Assembly: GCF_036946125.1 (NCBI RefSeq)
Contig: NZ_JAQIJT010000002.1
Span: 1,796,001 to 1,860,000, forward strand
Direction of reading: 5' to 3'
Length of the DNA stretch: 64,000 nucleotides
Source of the DNA: Sphingomonas adhaesiva
GTDB lineage: Bacteria > Pseudomonadota > Alphaproteobacteria > Sphingomonadales > Sphingomonadaceae
Below, one piece after another: positions 1 through 8,378 of this stretch. Position 1 is the stretch's first letter. Each line of letters begins with the position of its first letter. The position numbers and the translations under genes were made by a program. The notes under the pieces were generated by a model that saw nothing but the letters and a program-made list of their open reading frames with translations, was not told where the DNA came from and made no database searches.

Positions 1-2
1 TG

Positions 3-1097
3 CAGGCCGACGTGATCGACCGCTCGCCGGAGGATTTCTATTACCTCAGCCGCGCGGTGTACGTGAAGGACGAGGGGCTGCTCGACAAGTTCGACCAGGT
101 CTTCGCCAAGGTGTTCAAGGGACTGGAGGCCAGCTTCGGCCAAGCCGGCGCGGAAATCCCCGAGGATTGGCTGAAGGCGATCGCGGAGAAATACCTGACT
201 CCCGAGGAGATGGAGGCGATCAAGTCGCTCGGCTCCTGGGACGAGATCATGGAGACGCTGAAGAGGCGGCTCGAGGAGCAGCAGAAGCGCCACCAGGGCG
301 GCAACAAATGGATCGGGACCGGCGGCACCAGCCCCTATGGCAATGCGGGCTACAATCCCGAGGGCGTGCGGATCGGCGGCGAGTCGAAGGAGAAGCGCGC
401 GATCAAGGTGTGGGACCAGCGCGAGTTCCGCAATCTGGACAGCACGCGCGAGCTGGGCACCCGCAACATCAAGATCGCGCTGCGGCGATTGCGCAAGTTC
501 GCGCGCGAGGGCGCGGCGGACGAGCTGGACATCGACGCGACGATCGACGGCACCGCGCGGCAGGGCTGGCTGGACGTGCATATGCGCGCGGAACGGCGCA
601 ATGCGGTCAAGCTGCTGCTGTTCCTCGATGTCGGCGGGTCGATGGACCCGTTCATCAGGCTGTGCGAGGAACTGTTCTCCGCCGCGACGACCGAGTTCAA
701 GAACCTCGAATTCTTCTACTTCCACAATTGCCCGTATGAGGGCGTGTGGAAGGACAACAAGCGCCGCTTTCAGGAGCGCACTCCGCTGTGGGACGTGCTC
801 CACAAATACGGCCACGACTACAAGCTGATCTTCGTCGGCGATGCATCGATGAGCCCGTACGAGATCACGCATCCCGGCGGCTCGGTCGAGCATTTCAACG
901 AGGAGTCGGGCGCGGTGTGGATGCAGCGGCTGACCAACACCTATCCCGCCGCGGTGTGGCTCAACCCCGTGGCGCAGGCGCAATGGGGCTATTCGCAATC
1001 GGTGAAGATCATCCGCGAGCTGATGACCGATCGCATGTACCCGCTGACGCTCGCCGGACTGGACGATGCGATGCGCGAGCTCACGCGCAAGCGGTAG
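3..1097 (+). CDS. VWA domain protein, CoxE-like (5' end outside window)
   Basis: The reading frame is open to the left edge, so the true start lies upstream; a GTG at 12 is internal. The C-terminal half looks like a von Willebrand A domain of the CoxE-like group: a hydrophobic strand followed by DVGGSM (near 628-646) resembles the D-x-G-x-S metal-ion-dependent adhesion site, and LIFVGDASMSPYE follows later. The N-terminal part is charged and helical. Proteins of this family usually sit next to a MoxR-type AAA+ ATPase and are thought to help assemble or activate metalloenzymes; any such partner would be upstream of this window. No signal peptide or membrane segment is visible. The family is fairly sure, the substrate unknown. 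Confidence 0.8.
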   Translation, partial: QADVIDRSPEDFYYLSRAVYVKDEGLLDKFDQVFAKVFKGLEASFGQAGAEIPEDWLKAIAEKYLTPEEMEAIKSLGSWDEIMETLKRRLEEQQKRHQGGNKWIGTGGTSPYGNAGYNPEGVRIGGESKEKRAIKVWDQREFRNLDSTRELGTRNIKIALRRLRKFAREGAADELDIDATIDGTARQGWLDVHMRAERRNAVKLLLFLDVGGSMDPFIRLCEELFSAATTEFKNLEFFYFHNCPYEGVWKDNKRRFQERTPLWDVLHKYGHDYKLIFVGDASMSPYEITHPGGSVEHFNEESGAVWMQRLTNTYPAAVWLNPVAQAQWGYSQSVKIIRELMTDRMYPLTLAGLDDAMRELTRKR

Positions 1098-1126
1098 TCT
1101 GCTGGAACAGGGGTTCGCTCCTTGCC

Positions 1127-1178
1127 GTCACCCCGGGCCCTTCGACTTCGCTCAGGAGAGCCTTGACCCGGGGTCCAG
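1127..1178. repeat. Composite dispersed repeat
   Basis: A left arm GTCACCCCGGGC and a right arm CTTGACCCGGGGTCC form the pair used by the GTCACCCCGG palindrome family seen at 27874-28020. Between them lies CTTCGACTTCGCTCAGGAG, the signature of a different dispersed repeat seen at 36.6 and 49.6 kb. The rest of the 1098-1328 gap holds no gene that I can see. Confidence 0.55.
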
Positions 1179-1328
1179 GTTTTCTTCGGCCAGAGTTTGA
1201 TCCACGCGGCTTGAACCGGCCACAACCGCCTCCCCGGCGAAGGCGGGACGTTTGCAAGAAGGGCGCAGGAGCACGGTGTAGCCTTTTGCAAAGGTCCCGC
1301 GAAGGCCGGGGAACAGCGACATCGCGCC

Positions 1329-2108
1329 TTATCGCGCCGCCGCCATCGCCCGCCCGCGCCAGATGCGCACCGTGGTGGCGGGCGTCACGCCGCCCTGATG
1401 CGTGGGGCAGCGCGCGTACCGGAAACGCTTGTCGAGGCACAACCAGATCTCGTCCAGCCAGCCCTGCCGCGTCGTCGTGATCCGCATCATGTCGACACCC
1501 AGCCCGGGATTGCTGCGCGCCATCTCCTCCGCCAGCCGCCCGGCGGTCTGGGGCGTGCGCGACAGTCGCTCCATGTCCGGGAAGCGCAGCTGCGCGAACA
1601 ACGCGTTCGACTTCGCGAAGTAGCGCTGCGGCGTGTAGCCGGCCATGCAGGTGCCGTGCTTCGCCCACTCGTGCTGCAACAGCTGCGGCGACGGGGTGGC
1701 GCACAGGTGGTCGCGGATCACCTTGCGCGACAGGATCGGGGTCGCGCGGCAATATTGCGGCCAGTCCTTGCCCGGCCCGTCGGGCCACAGCCCGTGGAGC
1801 ACGAAGCCGAAACGGTTGCCGCCGCCGCACTGGAACTGCGCGTTCGGCCGGTCGGCGCGGGTGCGGCAGAACTCCGGGCTCCAGCTGATCGCGAGCGTGT
1901 AGCTGGCGATCGGCAACCGGCGGACGGGCTGGCTCGCGCTAGGCAGGTCGGGGCGCGGACGCGGCAGCTGTGCGGGGATCTCGCACGACAGCGCCTGCGC
2001 CGCCGCCGCACCCGGCACCATCGCCAGCCCCATCGCGATCGCCATCGGCATGGCATAATGCAGGATCGATCGGGCAGCGGTCACGGCCGGGCTTTCGTCG
2101 TTGGTCAC
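1329..2108 (-). CDS. Ribonuclease T2 family protein, exported
   Basis: Acid-type endoribonuclease of the T2/RNase I family, expected in the periplasm, cleaving RNA through 2',3'-cyclic phosphates. Both catalytic segments are visible: HGLWPDG (CAS I) and EWAKHGTC (CAS II) with the two active-site histidines, plus several cysteines that could pair in disulfides. The start used is GTG at 2108, preceded by AGGAAGG at a good distance; an in-frame ATG at 2051 would start directly at the hydrophobic segment MPMAIAMGLAMVPGAAAAQA, which looks like a signal peptide. Length (259 aa) is normal for bacterial members. It is a single gene convergent with the VWA gene. Confidence 0.88.
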   Translation of the reverse strand: MTNDESPAVTAARSILHYAMPMAIAMGLAMVPGAAAAQALSCEIPAQLPRPRPDLPSASQPVRRLPIASYTLAISWSPEFCRTRADRPNAQFQCGGGNRFGFVLHGLWPDGPGKDWPQYCRATPILSRKVIRDHLCATPSPQLLQHEWAKHGTCMAGYTPQRYFAKSNALFAQLRFPDMERLSRTPQTAGRLAEEMARSNPGLGVDMMRITTTRQGWLDEIWLCLDKRFRYARCPTHQGGVTPATTVRIWRGRAMAAAR

Positions 2109-2153
2109 GCGCCCTTCCTGCGCGTGCGGTCGCGTTCACGCAAGCTAAGGTCG

Positions 2154-2999
2154 TCAGGCCGCGGCGAAATCCAGCCCGATATCGGCCGCCGGCGCCGACT
2201 GGGTGATGCGACCCACGCTGACATAGGTGACGCCCGTCTCCGCGATGGCGCGGATCGTCTCCAGCGTGACCCCGCCCGAGGCCTCGCTCGGCACCCGCCC
2301 CGCGATCAGCGCCACCGCCTGGCGCAGGGTCGCGGGCGGCATGTTGTCGAGCAGCAGGTGCGTCGCGCCGGCGTCGAGCGCGGGCGCGATCTGGTCGATG
2401 CGGTCGACCTCGACGATGATGTCCGCGATACCGGCCGCCTTCGCCAGCGCCGCCGCGCGACCGACCCCGCCGGCGACGGCGACGTGATTATCCTTTATCA
2501 TCGCCGCATCCCACAGCCCCATGCGGTGGTTGCGCGCGCCGCCGGTGCGCGTGGCGTATTTCTCCAGCCGCCGCAGCCCCGGGATCGTCTTGCGGGTGTC
2601 GAGCAGCGTGGCCCCGGTGCCCTCGATCCGGTCGACATAGGCGCGCGTCAGCGTCGCGATCCCCGACAGATGCTGGACCGTGTTGAGCGCGGATCGCTCC
2701 GCAGTCAGCAGCGCGCGCGCATCGCCGGTCACGCGCATCAGGTCGCTGTCTGGCGCGACGCGGTCCCCGTCCGCCGCGATCAGCTCGATCGATGCGTCGG
2801 GGTCGAGCGTGCGGAAGAAGGCCGCGGCGATCTCCAGCCCGCACACCGTGATCGCGTCGCGGCTGTCCATCACCGCCGCGAAGCGCGCCGTCGCCGGAAT
2901 GACCGCAGCGGAGGTGACGTCGCCGCCCTCCCCCAGATCCTCCGCCAGCGTCGCCGCGACGAAGGCGTCGAGATCGAACCCGTCGAGCCGGAACGTCAT
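2154..2999 (-). CDS. nadC: Nicotinate-nucleotide pyrophosphorylase (carboxylating)
   Basis: Quinolinate phosphoribosyltransferase: makes nicotinate mononucleotide from quinolinate and PRPP in de novo NAD synthesis, cytosolic. The 281-residue protein matches the family length. Recognisable blocks are the N-terminal EDLGEGGDVTS, the substrate-binding LLDTRKTIPGLR, the HRMGLWDAAMIKDNH block, and LLDNMPP and EASGGVTLETI near the C-terminus. The ATG at 2999 is chosen because it gives the typical N-terminus and forms an ATGA overlap with the SH3 gene upstream, so the two are translationally coupled. No nadA or nadB is nearby. Confidence 0.95.
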   Translation of the reverse strand: MTFRLDGFDLDAFVAATLAEDLGEGGDVTSAAVIPATARFAAVMDSRDAITVCGLEIAAAFFRTLDPDASIELIAADGDRVAPDSDLMRVTGDARALLTAERSALNTVQHLSGIATLTRAYVDRIEGTGATLLDTRKTIPGLRRLEKYATRTGGARNHRMGLWDAAMIKDNHVAVAGGVGRAAALAKAAGIADIIVEVDRIDQIAPALDAGATHLLLDNMPPATLRQAVALIAGRVPSEASGGVTLETIRAIAETGVTYVSVGRITQSAPAADIGLDFAAA

Positions 3000-3496
3000 G
3001 GCAGCGCCTCCCCCGCGTCGACGCCCCACAGGCGATCGGTCTGGACGAACCCGGCCTGCCCGCGCACGTCGAAATGGCACCAGCCGTTCGCGCACTGGCC
3101 GACGCGTCCCACGACGCCGGGCTGAGCGCGAAAGACGATGCGCGGGCCGCCGGGGCGATCGCGCATGTCCGCAGCCTCCGTCCCCTGGATGATCGCGGTG
3201 CGGGTGCTGCTGACCATATTGCCCAGCATCCACCCTTGCGTTCCGCTCGGATCCTCGATCTTGCGCCATTCCTTGAACGTGTCGATCACCCGCACCGGCA
3301 GCCCGGCGCGGACGTATAGCCAGCTGGCGGGAAAGGTACGACCCGGGCCCGTGCGCATCCGGGCGCGCGCGGGCGCGAGCGAGGCGTAATAGGGCGGCTT
3401 GCGCTCCTCCGGCGCGGCCTCCGCGGGCAGCGGCGCGACCACCGCCGCCATCATCGCCCAGACCGCCACCCGTCGCATCGCCGTCGTCCTTCCCAA
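2996..3496 (-). CDS. SH3-like domain protein, exported
   Basis: 166-residue protein with an N-terminal hydrophobic segment (AVWAMMAAVVAPLPAEAA) that looks like a signal peptide. The rest contains two bacterial SH3-like repeats: LAPARARMRTGPGRTFP begins the first, with WRKIEDPSGTQGWML inside it, and ADMRDRPGG with RVGQCANGWCHFDV marks the second. This layout matches the SH3_4/DUF1058 group common in alphaproteobacteria, thought to act in the periplasm at the cell wall. The function is not established. It sits upstream of nadC with a 4-base ATGA overlap; a link to NAD synthesis is not implied by the domain. Confidence 0.82.
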   Translation of the reverse strand: MGRTTAMRRVAVWAMMAAVVAPLPAEAAPEERKPPYYASLAPARARMRTGPGRTFPASWLYVRAGLPVRVIDTFKEWRKIEDPSGTQGWMLGNMVSSTRTAIIQGTEAADMRDRPGGPRIVFRAQPGVVGRVGQCANGWCHFDVRGQAGFVQTDRLWGVDAGEALP

Positions 3497-3589
3497 GTCA
3501 GGCTTCCCCGTCCAGGATCGTCCTGTAGCGTCGGGATCGCCGTGGCATCAACCGTTGACGCGCCCCCTCCCCTGCGCCAATCCGCTGGC

Positions 3590-4588
3590 ATGGCCGATAC
3601 GCGACGCTCCGCCCGCCCCAAGGTGATCGTCACGCGCGAGCTGCCGGACGTCGTCATGCGGCGACTGGAGGAGCTGTTCGATACGCAGCTGCGCCGCGAC
3701 GACCGCCCCATGACCCGCGACGAGCTTGCCGCCGCGATGGCGGATTGCGACGTGCTGGTCCCCGCCGTCACCGACGCGATCGACGCCGGGCTGATCGAGG
3801 CGGCGGGCGATCGGCTGCGCCTGATCGCGAATTTCGGTGCGGGGGTGAACCATATCGATCTGACCGCGGCGCGCGCGCGCGGCATCATCGTGACCAACAC
3901 CCCCGGCGTGCTGACCGAGGATACCGCCGACATGACGATGGCGCTGATCCTGTCGGTGCCGCGGCGACTGGCGGAGGGCGAGAAGCTGGTCCGCACCGGC
4001 GAGTGGAAGGGGTGGAGCCCCGGCGGGATGCTGGGCTACCGCATCGGCGGCAAGGCGCTGGGCATCGTCGGCATGGGGCGTATCGGGCAGGCGGTGGCGC
4101 GCCGCGCGCGCGCGTTCGGCCTGTCGATCCACTATCACAACCGCACGCGCCTGCCCAAGGTGGTGGAGGCGGAGTTCGGCGCGCAATGGCACCCCAACCT
4201 GGACGAAATGCTGGGCGCGATCGACATCCTGACGATCCACACGCCGCTCAACGCCGACAGCCGCGACCTGCTCGATGCGCGGCGCATCGCGCTGCTGCGC
4301 GACCATGTGTTCGTCATCAACGCCAGCCGCGGCGGCATCCTGGACGAGGATGCGCTGGTGACGGCGCTGGAACAGGGGCGGCTGGCCGGTGCCGGGCTCG
4401 ACGTCTGGCGGCACGAGCCGGAGATCGACCCCCGCCTGCTGGCGCTTCCCAACGTCGTGATGACCCCGCACATGGGCTCCGCGACCTACGAGGGGCGCGT
4501 CGCCTCTGGCGAGCGGGTCATCGCCAACATCCGCATGTGGGCCGACGGTCATCGCCCGCCGGATCAGGTGCTGGAGGGCTGGGCCTGA
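3590..4588 (+). CDS. D-2-hydroxyacid dehydrogenase (glyoxylate reductase-like)
   Basis: NAD(P)-dependent oxidoreductase of the D-2-hydroxyacid dehydrogenase family, 332 aa. The dinucleotide fold carries GIVGMGRIGQAVARRA near residue 160. The catalytic arginine lies in INASRGGILDE (near 243), the glutamate in DVWRHEPEID (near 272) and the histidine in TPHMGSAT (near 294), so the full Arg/Glu/His set is present. It is likely to act on glyoxylate or hydroxypyruvate, but substrate cannot be fixed from sequence. The ATG at 3590 gives a standard N-terminus (ADTRRSARPKVIVTREL); a GTG at 3542 would add 16 unlike residues. It is divergent from the SH3-nadC pair. Confidence 0.9.
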   Translation: MADTRRSARPKVIVTRELPDVVMRRLEELFDTQLRRDDRPMTRDELAAAMADCDVLVPAVTDAIDAGLIEAAGDRLRLIANFGAGVNHIDLTAARARGIIVTNTPGVLTEDTADMTMALILSVPRRLAEGEKLVRTGEWKGWSPGGMLGYRIGGKALGIVGMGRIGQAVARRARAFGLSIHYHNRTRLPKVVEAEFGAQWHPNLDEMLGAIDILTIHTPLNADSRDLLDARRIALLRDHVFVINASRGGILDEDALVTALEQGRLAGAGLDVWRHEPEIDPRLLALPNVVMTPHMGSATYEGRVASGERVIANIRMWADGHRPPDQVLEGWA

Positions 4589-4592
4589 CGCC

Positions 4593-4781
4593 TCATGCGC
4601 CGCGCGGGCGCCGCCTGACGCGATCCGCCGCACCCAGGATCAGCGCCGCGATCATTCGCCCGCTGTAGCGCAGGCACAATTCCTGATGGATCGCCGCGGC
4701 CTGCCCGCGGGCATGGATCGCGCGCACCGCCTCCTCGCGCGCGCGCCTGGCATGATAATCGGCTTCATGGTCGTGCAGCAT
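4593..4781 (-). CDS. Small hypothetical protein, 62 aa
   Basis: Basic 62-residue protein, not recognised. It starts MLHDHEADYHARRAREEA and is predicted largely helical, with a short hydrophobic stretch MIAALILGAA before a basic C-terminus. A strong Shine-Dalgarno, GGAGGTG, lies seven bases before the ATG at 4781, which is the main reason to call it. It ends five bases from the convergent dehydrogenase stop and is divergent from the small lipoprotein at 4992. It may be a lineage-specific gene; no function can be proposed. Confidence 0.65.
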   Translation of the reverse strand: MLHDHEADYHARRAREEAVRAIHARGQAAAIHQELCLRYSGRMIAALILGAADRVRRRPRGA

Positions 4782-4920
4782 CGCAGGGCACCTCCGGTTC
4801 GAGGCCGTCCGGATGCGCGCCGCGCCGTACCGCGCGATGTCGCGCGCGTTGCAGCGCGGACACGTTTGTCGCGGACGCCACGACCGGGCCCCGGCCCAAG
4901 CCACGGAGAAAGCGTGACGA

Positions 4921-4948
4921 AACATGTCCTGCCGGAACCTGACATGTT
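4921..4948. promoter_or_regulatory. Inverted repeat between divergent small genes
   Basis: Perfect 8-base arms AACATGTC and GACATGTT separated by 12 bases, ending 43 bases before the lipoprotein start at 4992. The size and position suit a dimeric regulator site, but a transcript hairpin is equally possible. The remainder of the 210-base gap holds nothing else recognisable. Confidence 0.4.
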
Positions 4949-4991
4949 GCGCTGCATTAATCACGCAGCCATCCAACAGAGGAACCGTCCC

Positions 4992-5183
4992 ATGAAGAAG
5001 ATCGCCCTGTCCGCGCTGCTCGTCGCGTCCGCCGTGTCGATGTCGGCCTGTTCCACGCTGCGCGGTGCGGCGATCGGCGGTGCGGGCGGCGCCGGTGTCG
5101 CGGCGGCGACCGGCGGCAGCATCGAAAAGGGTGCAGCGGTCGGCGGCGTCGGTGGCGCCGTGGTCGGCACCGTCGTCGACTGA
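4992..5183 (+). CDS. Small glycine-rich lipoprotein
   Basis: 63-residue protein with a lipoprotein signal: a basic MKK start, the hydrophobic stretch IALSALLVASAVSM and a lipobox ending SMSAC with the lipidated cysteine at residue 20. The mature part is almost entirely glycine, alanine and valine in repeated G-x-x-x-G spacing (AAIGGAGGAGVAAATGG), a glycine-zipper pattern seen in small outer-membrane or envelope lipoproteins related to the osmotically inducible type. A purine-rich AGAGGAA precedes the ATG. Function is not known; attachment to the envelope is a reasonable inference. Confidence 0.8.
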   Translation: MKKIALSALLVASAVSMSACSTLRGAAIGGAGGAGVAAATGGSIEKGAAVGGVGGAVVGTVVD

Positions 5184-5190
5184 GCCGGTT

Positions 5191-5637
5191 TCAGCCGACC
5201 GTGAAGGGCGGCGCCGCACCCAGCAGCGCGGCCCTTCGCATGTCCTTCGGCCGCCCGAACAGCCGCAGGATCGCGATCAGCTCGGCCCGGTCGGGTACCG
5301 GAAATCCGCCGTGAACGACCCGCGACCGCGGCAACACCGGGCGCCAAGCGCCATCGCGATGGACGTGCAGCCCGGCCATGATCTCGATCGGCAACGCCGC
5401 ACCGTCCAGACGCGCGAACGGCGTCGAGCGAAAGCGGTGGTCCGCTGCCCCGATGACGACCCCGCGGCGCCACGCGGCGACGATCGCTTCCCCGTCCGCG
5501 ACGCTGGTCAGCACGTCGATATCGGCAACCGGCGTCTCCACGCCGTGCAGCCGCACCGCCGCGCTGCCGATCACCCACCAGGGATCCCGCGCCGACGCCA
5601 TCGCCGCCGCGACGGCGCGCAGCGCGCCGTCCAGCAT
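5191..5637 (-). CDS. Small nucleotidyltransferase-fold protein
   Basis: 148-residue protein that resembles minimal nucleotidyltransferases. The segment WWVIGSAAVRLHGVET followed by VADIDVLTS has the order of the family's G-S helix and the acidic D-x-D metal site. It may act on a nucleotide or sugar, or be an orphan of the abortive-infection AbiEii type; nothing in it decides the substrate. The start ATG at 5637 overlaps the last base of the upstream oxidoreductase stop (TGATG), so translation is coupled. It ends seven bases from the convergent lipoprotein gene. Confidence 0.6.
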   Translation of the reverse strand: MLDGALRAVAAAMASARDPWWVIGSAAVRLHGVETPVADIDVLTSVADGEAIVAAWRRGVVIGAADHRFRSTPFARLDGAALPIEIMAGLHVHRDGAWRPVLPRSRVVHGGFPVPDRAELIAILRLFGRPKDMRRAALLGAAPPFTVG

Positions 5638-7040
5638 CAATCCCCCGTCAGGATGCGATCGACCAGCTGCTTCACGCTTGGCACGAAGCCGTTGGAATAG
5701 AAGGGATCGCGCTTGAAGTTGTAGGCGGCGTGACCCGCGAACATCAGGTTGCGATCGGTCTCGCCGCCGTGCGCGATGTCCTGCAATGTCTTCTGGATGC
5801 AGAAGCTGCGCGGATCGGCGAGGCGCCCGGTCGAGTTCGTCTCGGTATCCGCCCAGCTGGAGAACAGGCACTGGCTGAGGCAGCCCATGCAGTCCGCCTG
5901 GTCCTTGCGAATCTCCGCCTTCTCGCCCGGCGATACGAAGACCAGCGTGTTGTCCGGCGTCTTCAGCGCGTCGGTGAAGCCCTCCCCGAACCACTGGCGC
6001 GCGCGCAGCAGGTCGCCCCGCGTCACCCAGAAGTTCTTGCCCTTCACCCCGACGTCAAGCTGGAAGACGTGATCGCCGGCCTCCTGCGTCGAAAACGGGA
6101 TCTGGCGCTCCGAGCGCGCCTCCAGCTGGCGCAGGAACGGGTTGCGGACCGCGGAGGAATAGAAGCCGGTGGGCGAGAAGCGGTGGAGCGATACCTCGCC
6201 CTCCTCGATCTCCATCAGCTTGGCCTTCCACCCCTCCGGGATCGGGCTTTCCTTCGTCAGCAGCGGCCGCGTGCCGTACTGGAACGCGATCTGCCCCAGC
6301 TCCGGATTGTCGATCCAGTCGTTCCAGTCGCGCAGGTACCAGACGCCGCCCGCCATGATGATCGGCGTGCTGTCGGGGATGCCGCCGTCGCGCATCGTGT
6401 CGCGCAGCACCTTCACGCGGGGATAGGGATCCTCCGGCTTCAGCGGATCCTCCGCATTCGATAGGCCGTTGTGCCCGCCCGCGAGCCACGGATCCTCGTA
6501 GACGACCGCGCCCAGCAGGTCCGCGACCTTCGAATAGGCGCGCTTCCACAGCGCGCGGAAGGCGCGGCCGGAGCTGACGATCGGCAGATAGTTGACGTTG
6601 TGCGCGGCGGCGATCTCGGACAGCTTGTACGGCATGCCCGCGCCGCAGGTGACGCCCGCGACCAGCCCGCGGGTCCGCTCCAGCACCCCCTCCAGCACGC
6701 GCTGCGCGCCGCCCATTTCCCACAGGACGTTGATGTTGATCGCCCCCTTGCCGCCGGCGATGTCCCAGGCGCGCTGCACCTGCTGGACCGCGCCGTCGAT
6801 GGCGTAGGCGATCAGTTCCTCATGCCGCTCGCGCCGGGTCAGCGCGCGATACACCTGCGGGATGATCCGCCCCTCGGGGTCGTAGCTGTCGGCGTTGACT
6901 GCGGATACGGTGCCGATCCCGCCGGCCGCGGCCCATGCCCCCGCGGAGGCATGATTGGTGGCCGCGACGCCCTTGCCACCCTCCACCAGCGGCCAGACTT
7001 CGCGGCCCGCATAGACGATCGGCTTCAGCCCCTTGAACAC
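5637..7040 (-). CDS. Nitronate monooxygenase-like FMN oxidoreductase
   Basis: 467-residue protein of the 2-nitropropane dioxygenase / nitronate monooxygenase group of FMN enzymes with a TIM-barrel core. Visible features are the N-terminal NHASAGAWAAAGGIGTVSA (glycine-rich flavin-binding region), GVTCGAGMPYKLSEIAA and IIMAGGVWYLRDW, and a C-terminal cysteine cluster CMGCLSQC (residues near 385). The cysteine cluster and the length set it apart from the roughly 330-residue classical enzymes. Substrate is unknown; nitronate oxidation is the family's namesake reaction, not shown here. It forms a two-gene unit with the nucleotidyltransferase-like gene downstream. Confidence 0.82.
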   Translation of the reverse strand: MFKGLKPIVYAGREVWPLVEGGKGVAATNHASAGAWAAAGGIGTVSAVNADSYDPEGRIIPQVYRALTRRERHEELIAYAIDGAVQQVQRAWDIAGGKGAININVLWEMGGAQRVLEGVLERTRGLVAGVTCGAGMPYKLSEIAAAHNVNYLPIVSSGRAFRALWKRAYSKVADLLGAVVYEDPWLAGGHNGLSNAEDPLKPEDPYPRVKVLRDTMRDGGIPDSTPIIMAGGVWYLRDWNDWIDNPELGQIAFQYGTRPLLTKESPIPEGWKAKLMEIEEGEVSLHRFSPTGFYSSAVRNPFLRQLEARSERQIPFSTQEAGDHVFQLDVGVKGKNFWVTRGDLLRARQWFGEGFTDALKTPDNTLVFVSPGEKAEIRKDQADCMGCLSQCLFSSWADTETNSTGRLADPRSFCIQKTLQDIAHGGETDRNLMFAGHAAYNFKRDPFYSNGFVPSVKQLVDRILTGD

Positions 7041-7120
7041 GCGCTTTCCCGTTTACAGCCAGATGACGAAGCGCCCGTATAAACCAAACCGGCCGGGACG
7101 CGACAAAATTGCGACCTGCG

Positions 7121-8263
7121 CTACCGCGGGGTCAGGCATCCCGGGCGGCCCAGCGCGCCCGCGTACAGGTTTGCATAGCGCTCGATCATCACGCCCTCGT
7201 CATGCTCGGCCCTGGCCTTCGCCTGGTTCGCGGCCCCGATCGCACGGCGTCCGTCCGGGTTGTCGGCCAGCGCCTGGATCATGTCGCGCAGGCGCACCTC
7301 GCCGTGATGCTCGGTGATGAAGGGGCGGTTGGCGTCGGACACCATGTCGGCGACGTCGCCGACCGGCGGGGCGACGACCGGCAGCCCCGCCGCCATCGCC
7401 TCCAGCACGCTGATCGGCGCCTGTTCCGAGCGGGACGACAGCGCCAGCACGTCGAACAACCCCATGTAGCGATACGGACGGTCGATAAAGCCGGGCAGGA
7501 CGACGCGATCGTCGATCCCCATCGCCATCGCGGCCTGCTCGATCGCGGCGCGCTCCGGCCCCTCCCCCACGATCACCAGCCGGAACCGCGCCGACAGCCC
7601 GCCCACCGCGCGGACCAGCGCGGGCAGGTCCTTGACCGCGCGCAGCCCGGCGACGCTGCCGATCACCAGCTCGCGCTCGTTGCGGACGAAGCCGGGGATC
7701 GCCCCGGGATCGGGTCGCCCGGCGTAGAGTGCGGTCGCGATGCCGTTGCCGATGCGATGCACGCGCCCGCGCGGCTGCTTCCACGTCTCCAGCGCGATCT
7801 GCTCCAGCGCCTTGCTGGGCACCACCAGCGCCGCCGCGGCACCCAGCGCCAGCCGGCGGTAGAGGTTGCGCTCGCGCTTCAGCCCGCCGGCCTCGTCCTC
7901 GTTGAAGCCGTCCTCGTGATGGACGACGGGCGGCGTGCCGCGCGCGAACACGCGCCTGGCCATCACCCCGTCGATCGCGCCCCAATTGTAGGTGAGCACC
8001 AGGTCGAAGCGCCGCATGTAACGCGCGATCGCCTCGTAGCGCGCGACCGAAGGCTTGCCGGTCAGCGGCGGCGCGTCCTGCGCGATCTCGTAGCGGATGC
8101 GCTGGTCGATCCGCCCCCGCGCGCCGAGGCGGTCGGGCATCGCGGAGACGATCGTATGCCGCGCGCGATCGCCGAACGCGTTCATCAGCCGGACGGCGCG
8201 CGCCTCCTTGCCGCCCAGGTCGAAGGTGGAATGGAGATGGAGGATCGACAGCGGTTGCGACAT
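7121..8263 (-). CDS. GT4-type glycosyltransferase
   Basis: 380-residue GT-B glycosyltransferase. The N-terminus (ILHLHSTFDLGGKEARAVRLM) is a typical acceptor-domain start, and the donor half shows GSVAGLRAVKDLPAL, LVIVGEGPERAAIE and SEQAPISVLEAMAAGLP, which carries the E-x7-E nucleotide-sugar signature. It probably adds a hexose to an envelope or capsule glycan or a lipid carrier; donor and acceptor cannot be read. No transmembrane segment is present. It stands alone between the oxidoreductase and a small membrane protein. Confidence 0.88.
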   Translation of the reverse strand: MSQPLSILHLHSTFDLGGKEARAVRLMNAFGDRARHTIVSAMPDRLGARGRIDQRIRYEIAQDAPPLTGKPSVARYEAIARYMRRFDLVLTYNWGAIDGVMARRVFARGTPPVVHHEDGFNEDEAGGLKRERNLYRRLALGAAAALVVPSKALEQIALETWKQPRGRVHRIGNGIATALYAGRPDPGAIPGFVRNERELVIGSVAGLRAVKDLPALVRAVGGLSARFRLVIVGEGPERAAIEQAAMAMGIDDRVVLPGFIDRPYRYMGLFDVLALSSRSEQAPISVLEAMAAGLPVVAPPVGDVADMVSDANRPFITEHHGEVRLRDMIQALADNPDGRRAIGAANQAKARAEHDEGVMIERYANLYAGALGRPGCLTPR

Positions 8264-8323
8264 GCCCGCCCCTTACGCGCTGTCGCGGCCGGATGCACCT
8301 GTACGTCCGGTACACGACGACGC

Positions 8324-8351
8324 AAAAGGGCGGACCGTCGCCGGTCCGCCC
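8324..8351 (-). terminator. Rho-independent terminator
   Basis: Perfect 10-base stem (GGGCGGACCG with CGGTCCGCCC) and a four-base loop; read on the minus strand the stem is followed by TTTT. It lies 28 bases past the stop of the small membrane protein gene at 8379. Confidence 0.75.
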
Positions 8352-8378
8352 CGCCGTTACCGGCTTATCGGGTGACGA

